The notes under the pieces were generated by a model that had not been told where the DNA came from, did not search any database, and saw only the letters and a program-made list of their open reading frames with translations. The position numbers were made by a program, and so were the translations under genes. From Chitinivibrionales bacterium (GTDB taxonomy: Bacteria; Fibrobacterota; Chitinivibrionia; Chitinivibrionales; JANQEN01): 64,000 nucleotides of DNA. The stretch spans positions 1 through 64,000 of the forward strand of contig JANQEN010000217.1 in NCBI GenBank assembly GCA_028278335.1, read 5' to 3'. Positions 26,476-35,959 of the stretch are shown here, piece after piece (the first letter of the stretch is position 1; each line of letters begins with the position of its first letter).

Positions 26476-29400
26476 TTAATCCCTGCAATCCAAATCTAAG
26501 CGTAAGATCGCGGCGAAATTGTACCCCACATCGGTGGTGCTAAGGCATAGGATTGTTTTGGGGGGCTCATTCGAATTGCGCGTATCAATCTGCTCTAAAC
26601 CAGAGATTTGTGGCCACAGTTGGAATTTCTTTTTTAGTGATTCTAAGGTAGCTGCAAGGCTAACGAGAATTGATGCACTCTCAATATAGCCCGTGTTGAA
26701 GGTGGTGGTGATCAAGGGGATCTGCCCTGCCTGTGATCCTAAAAGAGCGTTTACTGCCTTGAAATATTTGCAATCCTGTTTATTGCCCTGTGGTGCCCAG
26801 ACAATGCAATCAATCTCCTCTGAATTGAGATGTGCTCTTTTGAGGGCTTTTGTGCAGGCCTGTTGCAGTCCTGAGGAATCCATTTGCTGCTCAGTAAAGA
26901 GCCCACCATCCATGCTCATACCATAACCCAACACCTCGGCGAGTATTGATGCATTACGTTCTTTAGCAGCAGAGAGTGTCTCCAGAACAAGCATTGATGC
27001 CCCTTCGCCAAGAACCTTTGCTTTGGGGTTTTCCGTACGGAGGCAGTATTCTCTCTCCTCTTCATGTTGGTAAAGAAAACCCATAAGATCGTAATTGGAA
27101 TAGGTCTGGGCATATACTTCGTCTGCTCCGCCAACGAGCAGCGCTTTAGCCCGCTTATCTGAAAGAAAGTCATAGGCATAGGCAAGAGCCTGAAGACCTG
27201 CGTGTGGTCCTGGGGCAAGAGTCATGCTTACACCTTTCAGGCAAAGCGCATTAGAGACCCATCCTGCTGTAGAGTTGGCTGTTATATTGGAGAAGCTGTT
27301 AATATCTGCCGTATACGTATCACTTGAAAAAACTGCATCCATGTGGCCGCTTTCGCAAGGGCCATTGCAGACTCCCAGTACAATGCCCACCTCTTCGGCG
27401 TTGCGTCGGTTCACCCGCAGGTTTGCGTCCATAAGCGCTACTCGTGCTGCCACCGTAGCATACTGACTAATGGGATTCATTCCGGAAAGGTCCAGGCGTC
27501 TGTCAATAGCCTTCACATCGATTGGGTCAACCAAACCAGCCAATTTCGACGTTACTTGGGAAAGACCGAGTCGTTCTACGGAATGTAACCCTTGCTTTTT
27601 TTCTAAAAGATGAGTAACCAGTGTATCTGTGCCAACACCCAGGGAGGTGACACAACCGGTGCCGGTAATAACAACCCGTTCATACTCTCGATCCCGAGGC
27701 TTTAGTTCTCTATCCCATTGGGTTATGGCAACAGCTGCGTTGTTTCCTCCAAAGGCATAGTTGGCAGAGAGGAATGCTTTATAGGAGAGACTACGATGTG
27801 TGTTGGGTACATAGTCTAATGTGCAGCCTGGTCTGGGTTCCGAAAAGTTAAGGGTTGGTGGAACAAATTCTTTGTTCATGGCAAGTATGGCACAGGTGGC
27901 TTCCAATATTCCAGTGCTTCCCATACAGTGCCCAAAAAAGGATTTTGTTGACACAACAGGGATGTTTTTGTCACCAATGAGCTTGGCAATTCCCCGACTC
28001 TCAGCACGATCATTGGCTTCGGTGCCTGTGCCATGGGCATTAATGCAGCCAATATCCTCTAAGTCAAGCTTAGAATCAGCTAGTGCATTTTGTAGTGTGC
28101 GCAAAGAGCCATCACCTCGCGGATCCGGTGCTGTTGGGTGGTATGCATCAGAGGTGGTGGCGTGACCTGCTATTTTTGCATGACAGCGAGCATGGCGTAC
28201 CAAAGCATGTTCCATCTCTTCTACAACCCAAAAGGCTGCGGCTTCACCAATATTAAGACCAATGGGGGTTGAGAAGGGTGCTGTCTGACTCTTTGAGGTT
28301 GCTTTCAGTGCGTCAAATCCGGACATGTTGGCTACACAGAGTGAGTCTGAGCCACCAACTAACACCACATCATAATAACCGCGGGAGATAAGCATGTGAG
28401 CAATACCCATAGCCCCGGTTGTAGCAGAGCAGGCTGTGGTGGCAACCCATACATCACCACCAATCCCCAATACTTGGGCCAGTGCTTTGCCAAAACCATA
28501 GTATTGGGCTTGAAGGTTCATCTTTTCATTAAAAGCTTTTGATGATTTTCCATGCTTCCACTTATACTCATCCTCTGCAGAAAGAAGTCCACCATTACAG
28601 GTTCCTAAGACTAAGGCGACTTGAGGTTTCACTTTTTTTTGATCAAAGGAAAGGTGGGCATCTTCCAAAGCCTTGCGTGCAGCTGCAATGGCATAGTGAA
28701 GATAGGGGTCATCAAATTGCTCCAGCTCCTCTTGAGATAAATAGTCCATTGCTGTAAAATCAGTAATCTCCCCACCAATGGTTGTACGAAAGTTGGTGGT
28801 GTCAAATTTTGTGATTTGCTTAAGTCCATGCGCTCCCTTTGCAAGGGCATGCTCAATTGTGGAAAGATCGTTTCCTAAAGGGCTAATTGCACCCATACCA
28901 GTGATAACTGCTTGACCACGCACACCTTTTCGCTGTAGGGGTATGCCAACAATTTTTTTTCCCTTTTCATAGGTGAGTGGTTCAAAGGCACTGGCATGTC
29001 GATCCTTTTTCATGGCAAAAAACTCTTTCCACACTTTTAAGAACTGTTCGTTTAATTGGTCTACACTCATATTCGGATGAGTTGCTACTACATGGGCGCC
29101 ATTATAGTGACTCCAATTTTTATCAATAATTCGATTCTGTCGTTCCAGACGTTCCCAATGTTTGGTGCCTGGGTAGGGCGTGAAGAGAAAAAACTCGGAG
29201 GTGTGAATATTCGCTTTTACATACAATTCCAATACGCGCTCAGCAATACTGGTATCATCCCAATCGCGACCAATTGCAAAGGAGCCAAAGAAACGAATGC
29301 CCCTATCTTCTAAGGACTTCACCAAATCACTGAGGAATTGCTGCTCCTTTTTACTACCCTGTATGGCTCGGATAGATACAGGATCTACGTTCATAGTGCA

Positions 29401-30234
29401 GTAAAAGTTTGCGATACCCGCCTTTGCCGCAAGATCTAAAAACTTTTTATCCGTATTCAGTGCCAAGGTTGATGAGACAAAGTACTTTTTTTTAAGGGGG
29501 ATCAGCTCTTTAAAAAGCTTTTTTGTATAGTCGATAATTTTTCTTTTTGGAAAGAAGAAGACATCGTCTGCTAAATAGACATTTTCATATTTAAGAGATT
29601 TGATCTCCTCGACTACCTGCTCAATTGGCCGGAATCGGATCCGATGTCCCATGTGTGGTGGAATGGCACACATGGCGCACTCATAGGAACAGCCACGGGT
29701 GATTTGAACAAGGTCCTCCTCCCAGGTGTAGGAGTCTTTATTGTAGAAGAGGTCCCGCCGGGGAAGGCGCATTTTAGCAAGATCAAAGGTTGATCCACCC
29801 CTATAAATTTTCTGAAGCTCACCCTTTTTCGTATCCTCAATGATTGTTTCCCAAGTTGGTTCTACTTCGCCAATATTGACTGCATCAGCATGTTTAAGAC
29901 ACTCATCAACCATAAAGGAGGGAAAAAATCCCCCCATGATAACCTTGGTTCCGTTGGCGCGATAGTTGTCAGCAATTTCAAAGGCTCGGGTTGCTTGGGG
30001 AGTAAAGCAGTTTATCGCAACAAGATCAGTTGGAGCACTAAAGTCGATAGGGTCTCCACTATTGTCATCTATAAGCTCAATCTCGATATCCGGTGGTGTC
30101 CAGGAAGCCATAATAGGGATACCAAGAGATGGTGGGGTTGTGAAGTCTCCTAAAAAATAATCCACCAGCCCCTTATCAAGTTCAGTGTTGGAGAGGAATT
30201 TTTCAAACCGGGGGTATACAAACGTAATTTTCAC
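26476..30234 (-). CDS. Fusion: radical SAM (B12-binding-type N-terminus) + ketosynthase + degenerate ketosynthase (CLF-like)
   Basis: Residues ~1-435: RGCSYECAMC (CxxxCxxC). Residues ~441-850: KS with TTACSATTG, NAHGTGTEANDR, FFGHCMGSTG. Residues ~857-1252: KS fold (VVITGTGCVTSLG) lacking the catalytic residues. Confidence 0.88.
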   Translation of the reverse strand: MKITFVYPRFEKFLSNTELDKGLVDYFLGDFTTPPSLGIPIMASWTPPDIEIELIDDNSGDPIDFSAPTDLVAINCFTPQATRAFEIADNYRANGTKVIMGGFFPSFMVDECLKHADAVNIGEVEPTWETIIEDTKKGELQKIYRGGSTFDLAKMRLPRRDLFYNKDSYTWEEDLVQITRGCSYECAMCAIPPHMGHRIRFRPIEQVVEEIKSLKYENVYLADDVFFFPKRKIIDYTKKLFKELIPLKKKYFVSSTLALNTDKKFLDLAAKAGIANFYCTMNVDPVSIRAIQGSKKEQQFLSDLVKSLEDRGIRFFGSFAIGRDWDDTSIAERVLELYVKANIHTSEFFLFTPYPGTKHWERLERQNRIIDKNWSHYNGAHVVATHPNMSVDQLNEQFLKVWKEFFAMKKDRHASAFEPLTYEKGKKIVGIPLQRKGVRGQAVITGMGAISPLGNDLSTIEHALAKGAHGLKQITKFDTTNFRTTIGGEITDFTAMDYLSQEELEQFDDPYLHYAIAAARKALEDAHLSFDQKKVKPQVALVLGTCNGGLLSAEDEYKWKHGKSSKAFNEKMNLQAQYYGFGKALAQVLGIGGDVWVATTACSATTGAMGIAHMLISRGYYDVVLVGGSDSLCVANMSGFDALKATSKSQTAPFSTPIGLNIGEAAAFWVVEEMEHALVRHARCHAKIAGHATTSDAYHPTAPDPRGDGSLRTLQNALADSKLDLEDIGCINAHGTGTEANDRAESRGIAKLIGDKNIPVVSTKSFFGHCMGSTGILEATCAILAMNKEFVPPTLNFSEPRPGCTLDYVPNTHRSLSYKAFLSANYAFGGNNAAVAITQWDRELKPRDREYERVVITGTGCVTSLGVGTDTLVTHLLEKKQGLHSVERLGLSQVTSKLAGLVDPIDVKAIDRRLDLSGMNPISQYATVAARVALMDANLRVNRRNAEEVGIVLGVCNGPCESGHMDAVFSSDTYTADINSFSNITANSTAGWVSNALCLKGVSMTLAPGPHAGLQALAYAYDFLSDKRAKALLVGGADEVYAQTYSNYDLMGFLYQHEEEREYCLRTENPKAKVLGEGASMLVLETLSAAKERNASILAEVLGYGMSMDGGLFTEQQMDSSGLQQACTKALKRAHLNSEEIDCIVWAPQGNKQDCKYFKAVNALLGSQAGQIPLITTTFNTGYIESASILVSLAATLESLKKKFQLWPQISGLEQIDTRNSNEPPKTILCLSTTDVGYNFAAILRLDLDCRD

Positions 30235-30534
30235 AATACCATCTCAGCTTTACAATGTTTGATTTATTTGGCTATTTTCTGTTGTTTTAAAGAATGATTC
30301 TTTTGATGATTTCTTCTCCTAGTTTGACCTCATCTTTTACGATTAAAATCAATAAAAATTCAACGACAAAGAAATCTCAAAATGATAAAATATAATTACG
30401 TTATAATAAGGTAGTAAAATTCGTAATTTAACCTTTTAAATGCGAGGAAAATAATATTAATTTATATATCTTTTAATCGATTACGGATTTTTTCATCCTG
30501 ATTTTGCAGAACCCTTTTGCATGCTAAGGTACTC

Positions 30535-31947
30535 ATGAAAATTACAATTTCAGAACAAGCGCAGTATTCTACTCAAATAGTTTTTATCTTTGAAGGGAGC
30601 AAACCTTCGATTGTCGATTTTGAGGGCAAGAAAGAGGAGATCTCAGTTCGTTATAATAATGAAAATACCAAGATATATTGCGGACTGGGCCCTAAAAAGA
30701 ACTGTACTGATGAAATTGTTCGATCTGCAGCTGGTGTGGCTATTCGAAAGGGTGCTGACTTAAAGCGTAGTGAACTCTCTGTGATTGTGCCTGTTTTAAA
30801 GAGAAAAGGCGTCCGTGCTGCTCAAGCTGCAGTAGAGGGAATTCTATTGGGCTCCTATACCTTCACTAAGTATAAATCGGATAACAAAACTTCTATAAAA
30901 AAGGTAGAGGTTGTAACAAAGGATCTCTCCTTAAGTGCGGTAAAAGCACTGGCAAAAATAAAGGAGGGGGTCTTTTTAACACGCGATTTAGTGAATGATA
31001 ATGCCAGTGTTATAACGCCACAAAAGCTTGCCGAAGAAGCGAAAAAGATAGCCGCAAAAAATAAACAACTCTCCTGCACAATTCTTTCTGAGAAGGAGAT
31101 TGACAAAAAGGGCTTGGGTCTTTTGAAAGCGGTTGGCCAGGGCGCGCCCTATCCTCCTCGCTTGATCATTCTTCAGTACAAGGGGAATGCCAAATCAAAA
31201 GAAACAACTGCAATTGTGGGAAAGGGAATTACCTTTGACTCCGGCGGATTAAACCTAAAACCATCGGGCTATATTGAGACAATGCGCACTGATATGGCCG
31301 GTGCTGCTGCAGTTTTGGGGACTATGAAAACCATAGCTGCTTTAAAGCCTTCGATCAATGTGATTGGTGTTGTTGCTGCAGCCTATAATGCCAATGATGG
31401 AGACTCCTACTTTCCTGGTGATATATACACCTCCTATTCCGGCAAAACAGTAGAGATTCATAACACCGATGCCGAGGGGCGATTAGTGCTCGCCGATGCT
31501 ATCTCCTATTGTATTAAAAATTATAAACCAACAGAGATTGTTGACTTGGCAACCTTGACTGGTGCCATAGTGATCGCCCTTGGTGATATGGCAGCTGGTC
31601 TGTTCTCCAATAATGATTCTGTGGCAGAAAAATTAGCAAAGGCTGGAGACGCTTGCAATGAAAAACTCTGGCGCATGCCCCTTAGTGAGGTGCACTCTGA
31701 TTCAATGAAGGGTGAGTTGGCTGATCTTCGAAACATGTCTAAACTACCAAAGCGGCATGCCGGCTCAAGTGCGGCAGCTGCTTTTTTAATGGCCTTTGTG
31801 GAAGATACTTCCTGGGCACACCTTGATATTGCTGGTGTTGCCTTTAATGATCGAGAAAGTCGTGGGGAAACGCCAAAGTTTGCCACCGGATTTGGTGTTC
31901 GATTACTCCTTACCTATCTATTAGGTAAGTCCTTTGGCTTGGCATAA
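30535..31947 (+). CDS. pepA: Leucyl aminopeptidase (M17)
   Basis: VGKGITFDSGGLNLKPSGYIETMRTDMAGAAAVLGT; NTDAEGRLVLADA. ATG at 30535 preferred. Confidence 0.92.
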   Translation: MKITISEQAQYSTQIVFIFEGSKPSIVDFEGKKEEISVRYNNENTKIYCGLGPKKNCTDEIVRSAAGVAIRKGADLKRSELSVIVPVLKRKGVRAAQAAVEGILLGSYTFTKYKSDNKTSIKKVEVVTKDLSLSAVKALAKIKEGVFLTRDLVNDNASVITPQKLAEEAKKIAAKNKQLSCTILSEKEIDKKGLGLLKAVGQGAPYPPRLIILQYKGNAKSKETTAIVGKGITFDSGGLNLKPSGYIETMRTDMAGAAAVLGTMKTIAALKPSINVIGVVAAAYNANDGDSYFPGDIYTSYSGKTVEIHNTDAEGRLVLADAISYCIKNYKPTEIVDLATLTGAIVIALGDMAAGLFSNNDSVAEKLAKAGDACNEKLWRMPLSEVHSDSMKGELADLRNMSKLPKRHAGSSAAAAFLMAFVEDTSWAHLDIAGVAFNDRESRGETPKFATGFGVRLLLTYLLGKSFGLA

Positions 31948-31998
31948 AAATTAATTGTTAATTTTATACAAGTATACCTCATCATTGTAAGTTGAAAC

Positions 31999-32394
31999 AT
32001 GATAGTTAAACACCTTATCTCTTCTCTTATGTGCGCAGTGATACTCATTGGAGTATCCTGTTCCTCACCCTATTCATCGCTGTTAAAAAAATCGACCTTT
32101 GCCACAGTAGAGCTTCGTGATCGTTGTGTTCAGTATCGGCTCACATCATCAGCAAAGCAAAAAGCTGACTCACTATTTACCACAGCAAAAAAACTTTCCG
32201 GAAAGCGTAAGGAAAAGGAGCGATACTATTTGATGAACCTTTCTGCTGCCTACTATACCATTGCTCTGACACAGCGTGAGACAATAAAGGTTCGTATCAA
32301 AGTTGACACATTGGAGCAACGGTTAATAAAAGCTGGTGAAGAACTAAAGAACTATAAAGAGGTCCTAGATAAAATCGCTACCATGAAAGAGTAA
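31999..32394 (+). CDS. Hypothetical lipoprotein
   Basis: Signal with lipobox VSCSS; helical remainder. Confidence 0.55.
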   Translation: MIVKHLISSLMCAVILIGVSCSSPYSSLLKKSTFATVELRDRCVQYRLTSSAKQKADSLFTTAKKLSGKRKEKERYYLMNLSAAYYTIALTQRETIKVRIKVDTLEQRLIKAGEELKNYKEVLDKIATMKE

Positions 32395-32399
32395 TTTTT

Positions 32400-33581
32400 T
32401 TACGTTAAGACTTCTAATTTGAAACCTGTATGCTGGGACAGATCAATGACGACTGGCTTGATCTTCTGATGGTTTTTTGATTGATACAATAAAATCTGCG
32501 GTTTCTCCAAGCAGACATTGTTTAGTCGTGCCACAACTCCATAATATCCAATAAGTTGAGCAGAGGGTGCTTGAACAATTTTAATTTTTGCCCCTACTGG
32601 ATAAATGGGAACAATAGCGGTGAGTGTTTTAACGATCTCTTTATTTAGGTGACTACCACCGAGTTCAATTAATCGCCGTATTGCATTTGGGATAGTATGA
32701 ACAGGGCACATCCGACCCGAAAGAAGCATGTCGTATTGATCTGCCACCGCTACAATCTCTGAAAATCGGTGGATCACATGCTTCCGTGAGAAGTCCTTGA
32801 GTGGTGGACGGTTTTCTCCGTGTAAATTTCGTGGGTAGCCTGATCCATCCTGATGTTCATGGTGTTGCAAAGCAACAGCTGCGCTGGTGGCGGTTATGGC
32901 TGGATTCTGAGAGAGCATAAGATATCCATACACCGCATGTTGCATGTACATCTCAAAATCATCCTCACAGGTAAAGTTACCCTGACATCGACGAATAGAA
33001 TCGGGAATAGCAATGAGGCCAAGATCGTAATTTATCGCTCCCATGGCAAGCTGTTTCATCTCTTCATAGGTAAAGTAATATTTTCTACCGATTGATAAGG
33101 AGATAACAGCCACGTTTATTGCATGGGAAAAGAGGTCGTCGTCGGTCTTTCTTAGGGCATTCATGTTTAAAACAATAGATGGTTGGTTCAGCACCTCATC
33201 AATGACCTTCTCAAGTGTATTGATAAAGGCAGAATTGGTTAAGAACTTTGTGAGGTATTGTTTGTTTTGTCGGATCATGCGACGTACATTGCGAGTGCCC
33301 TCTTGACGAATGGTAAACGACTTTTTTAGATCACTTACATTACGCTTAAAAGAGACCTGCAGCTCTCGCTCAACATGCTCGGAGATTATGTTTTCCGGAA
33401 TGACATCTTCGGTTTCTGGGACATGAATGTAAACCGCTTCAAATCCCAGCTGCTGAAGACGTCGTCGATAATTGCCAGTGAGTCGATATCCAGCTGCCAA
33501 TAACAATTCTCCGGTGGGAAGGAAAATTGATTTTCCTAAAACCATTTCATCTGTAACTTCATCTAAGGAGAGTCGAACCAT
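32400..33581 (-). CDS. HD-GYP domain protein with altered HD motif
   Basis: HHEHQDGSGYP intact; the expected HDIGK reads YDLGL. Confidence 0.8.
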   Translation of the reverse strand: MVRLSLDEVTDEMVLGKSIFLPTGELLLAAGYRLTGNYRRRLQQLGFEAVYIHVPETEDVIPENIISEHVERELQVSFKRNVSDLKKSFTIRQEGTRNVRRMIRQNKQYLTKFLTNSAFINTLEKVIDEVLNQPSIVLNMNALRKTDDDLFSHAINVAVISLSIGRKYYFTYEEMKQLAMGAINYDLGLIAIPDSIRRCQGNFTCEDDFEMYMQHAVYGYLMLSQNPAITATSAAVALQHHEHQDGSGYPRNLHGENRPPLKDFSRKHVIHRFSEIVAVADQYDMLLSGRMCPVHTIPNAIRRLIELGGSHLNKEIVKTLTAIVPIYPVGAKIKIVQAPSAQLIGYYGVVARLNNVCLEKPQILLYQSKNHQKIKPVVIDLSQHTGFKLEVLT

Positions 33582-33618
33582 GGTACTATTGTGTGATTAC
33601 TGTTTTTTGTTATAGGGT

Positions 33619-34731
33619 TTACAGTTTATAGGGAAACTCTTCCCACGCTTGGTCAACAAAGGCTTTATACTCATTTTCAAATCGAGAGCGGGGGAATCGT
33701 TCTGCATTCATCCTTATACGTTGTGGATCAAATTGACCCTCCTTAGAAAGAAATTCTTTAATTGCATCAATGATATTGTTCACCCGTTGTTTGTAGAAAA
33801 AGAGCCCGGTCTCTTCGTTGATTACGGTTTCTAAGGCGCCACCCCTACCATAGGCAATGACCGGTAGTCCTGCGGCTTGGGCCTCTACATTGACAATGCC
33901 AAAATCTTCCTCTGCAGAGAAGACAAAGGCCCGAGCTTTACTCAGGTAGTCAACCATTACCTCCTGCGGTTGATAGCCAACAAAGTGAATGTTTTTGTGC
34001 GCAATTGACTTAAGGTCCTTTTTTGCTGGTCCTTCTCCGATGATAACCAGAGGGAGCTTTAGCTCATTAAAGGCTTGAATAACTAAATCGATCCTTTTAT
34101 AGGGTACCAATCGAGAGAGGGTGATGAAATAGTCATCCTTTTTGTCGGCGATGTGGAAATTGTCAACATCAACCGGCGGATAGATGACCGTTGCATCGCG
34201 ATTGTAACACTTTTGGATTCTTCGAGCAATGTATTTAGAGTTGGCAATAAATTTGTTGACCCGTTTTGCTGACATAGCATCCCACATGCGAATATAATGG
34301 AATATGGCGCGGACCAAGAAGCTCTTAAGACCACCGGAGAGGTTACTGGTTTCAAGATACTGAAAGGTCAAATCCCAGACATAGCGCATGGGACTATGGC
34401 AGTAGCAGATGTGAAGTTGGTCCGATGAGTTGAGTACACCCTTTGCCACAGCATAGGAAGAGGAAAGGATGAGATTGTAGTCGCGGAGATCGAATTGCTC
34501 AATGGCCATGGGATAAAGTGGGAGAAAGGCTCTATGGTGTTTTCTGCCAAAGGGAAGTCTCTGTAGGAGAGATGTCCTCACTTCAGTATTCTCCCATTGG
34601 GTTCCAACTAATCCTTCGGGATCATGGAACAGGGCATGCATAGAGCCGGGGTACAGATTATAGATCGACTGAAGTACACTTTCCGCACCAGCCTGTGTCA
34701 CTAACCACTCATGTATAATTGCAGTATTCAT
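33619..34731 (-). CDS. Glycosyltransferase family 4
   Basis: N-terminal IIHEWLVTQAGAESVLQSI; LSRLVPYKRIDLVIQAF; FVFSAEEDFGIVNVEAQAAGLPVIAYGRGGALETV. Confidence 0.88.
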   Translation of the reverse strand: MNTAIIHEWLVTQAGAESVLQSIYNLYPGSMHALFHDPEGLVGTQWENTEVRTSLLQRLPFGRKHHRAFLPLYPMAIEQFDLRDYNLILSSSYAVAKGVLNSSDQLHICYCHSPMRYVWDLTFQYLETSNLSGGLKSFLVRAIFHYIRMWDAMSAKRVNKFIANSKYIARRIQKCYNRDATVIYPPVDVDNFHIADKKDDYFITLSRLVPYKRIDLVIQAFNELKLPLVIIGEGPAKKDLKSIAHKNIHFVGYQPQEVMVDYLSKARAFVFSAEEDFGIVNVEAQAAGLPVIAYGRGGALETVINEETGLFFYKQRVNNIIDAIKEFLSKEGQFDPQRIRMNAERFPRSRFENEYKAFVDQAWEEFPYKL

Positions 34732-34964
34732 GAAATTATTTCATTGCTCGTAAATATGATCAGGTTATCTGAACGAAATATCAGATAGTTTTTGTAGATA
34801 AAGTCTTGAATTAACAATACCTATCGTTAGTATAATTATAGCATTATGAAGATTGGTATGCACTTTAAAAAAATCTAACACATGAAAAATGCGGAATTTA
34901 TTATATTTATCGGATTATTTCGAAATAACCAAATTTAATTTTTTTAAATAAGGAAAGACTGATT

Positions 34965-35924
34965 ATGTTTCGTCCAGAAATAAAAGTATGTGATTGCACA
35001 GTCCGTGATGGCGGCCTGATGAATGACTCAAATTTCAGCCTGGAAACAGTGAAAAACATCTATAAAGCGCTCAGTGCTTCCGGTGTTGATATTATTGAAT
35101 TAGGATACCGTAATAGTAAGAAGATGTTTTCTCCTGAGAAGTTCGGTGCCTGGCGATTCTGTGATGAAGATATGCTTCGCAAGGCTACCGATGGCGTTGA
35201 GAGTAATGCAAAATTGGCAGTTATGCAGGATGCCCACAAAGCCTCTGCCGACGATGTGCTGCCAAAAGAGGATAGTGTCGTTGATATCATTCGCGTGGCA
35301 ACCTATGTAAAAGATGTGGATAAGGCAATTGCCTTGGCTAATAATGCCACGGACAAAGGATATGAGGCTGCCATTAATATTATGGCAATCTCCCATGCAT
35401 TAGAGCGGGAATTAGAGGAGGCTCTACAACAAATCGAAGAGGAAACAAAGGTCTTTTCCTGTTATATTGTAGACAGTTTTGGCTCTCTCTACAGTGAAGA
35501 TATTGACTATCTTATAAATAAATTTAAATCCATACTCAAAACTAAAGAGGTTGGTGTTCATTGCCATAATCAGCAGCAACTGGCCTACGCAAATACCATA
35601 GAGGCGATCATTAAAAATGTTAATTACCTTGATGGTACGCTCTACGGGCTTGGGCGAGCAGCTGGCAATTGTCCCTTGGAACTTCTTATGGGTTTTCTTA
35701 AAAACCCCAAGTTTGATATTCGTCCCATTCTCGATGTGATTGGCAAGGAGATCCTGCCCATGCAGAAAACCATGACCTGGGGATACACCATTCCCTATAT
35801 GATCTCTGGAATTCTCAATCAGCATCCTACCGATGCTATGGAGCTTATCAATCTTCCCGATAATGATCCAAACAAATTTAATTTTGCAGCCTTTTACGAA
35901 AAGCAGTCTAACGAAGAGTTTTAG
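34965..35924 (+). CDS. DRE-TIM metallolyase / aldolase catalytic domain protein (HMGL-like)
   Basis: VCDCTVRDGGLMNDSNF, VGVHCHNQQQLAYANT, DGTLYGLGRAAGNCPLE. Confidence 0.82.
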   Translation: MFRPEIKVCDCTVRDGGLMNDSNFSLETVKNIYKALSASGVDIIELGYRNSKKMFSPEKFGAWRFCDEDMLRKATDGVESNAKLAVMQDAHKASADDVLPKEDSVVDIIRVATYVKDVDKAIALANNATDKGYEAAINIMAISHALERELEEALQQIEEETKVFSCYIVDSFGSLYSEDIDYLINKFKSILKTKEVGVHCHNQQQLAYANTIEAIIKNVNYLDGTLYGLGRAAGNCPLELLMGFLKNPKFDIRPILDVIGKEILPMQKTMTWGYTIPYMISGILNQHPTDAMELINLPDNDPNKFNFAAFYEKQSNEEF

Positions 35925-35959
35925 AGGTTAACTGTAGTAAAAGAATGTAATGGCTCTTA

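Noticed and set aside
30235-30534. AT-rich divergent gap upstream of the fusion gene as a riboswitch
   Set aside because: No recognisable cobalamin, SAM or other riboswitch core could be read by eye.
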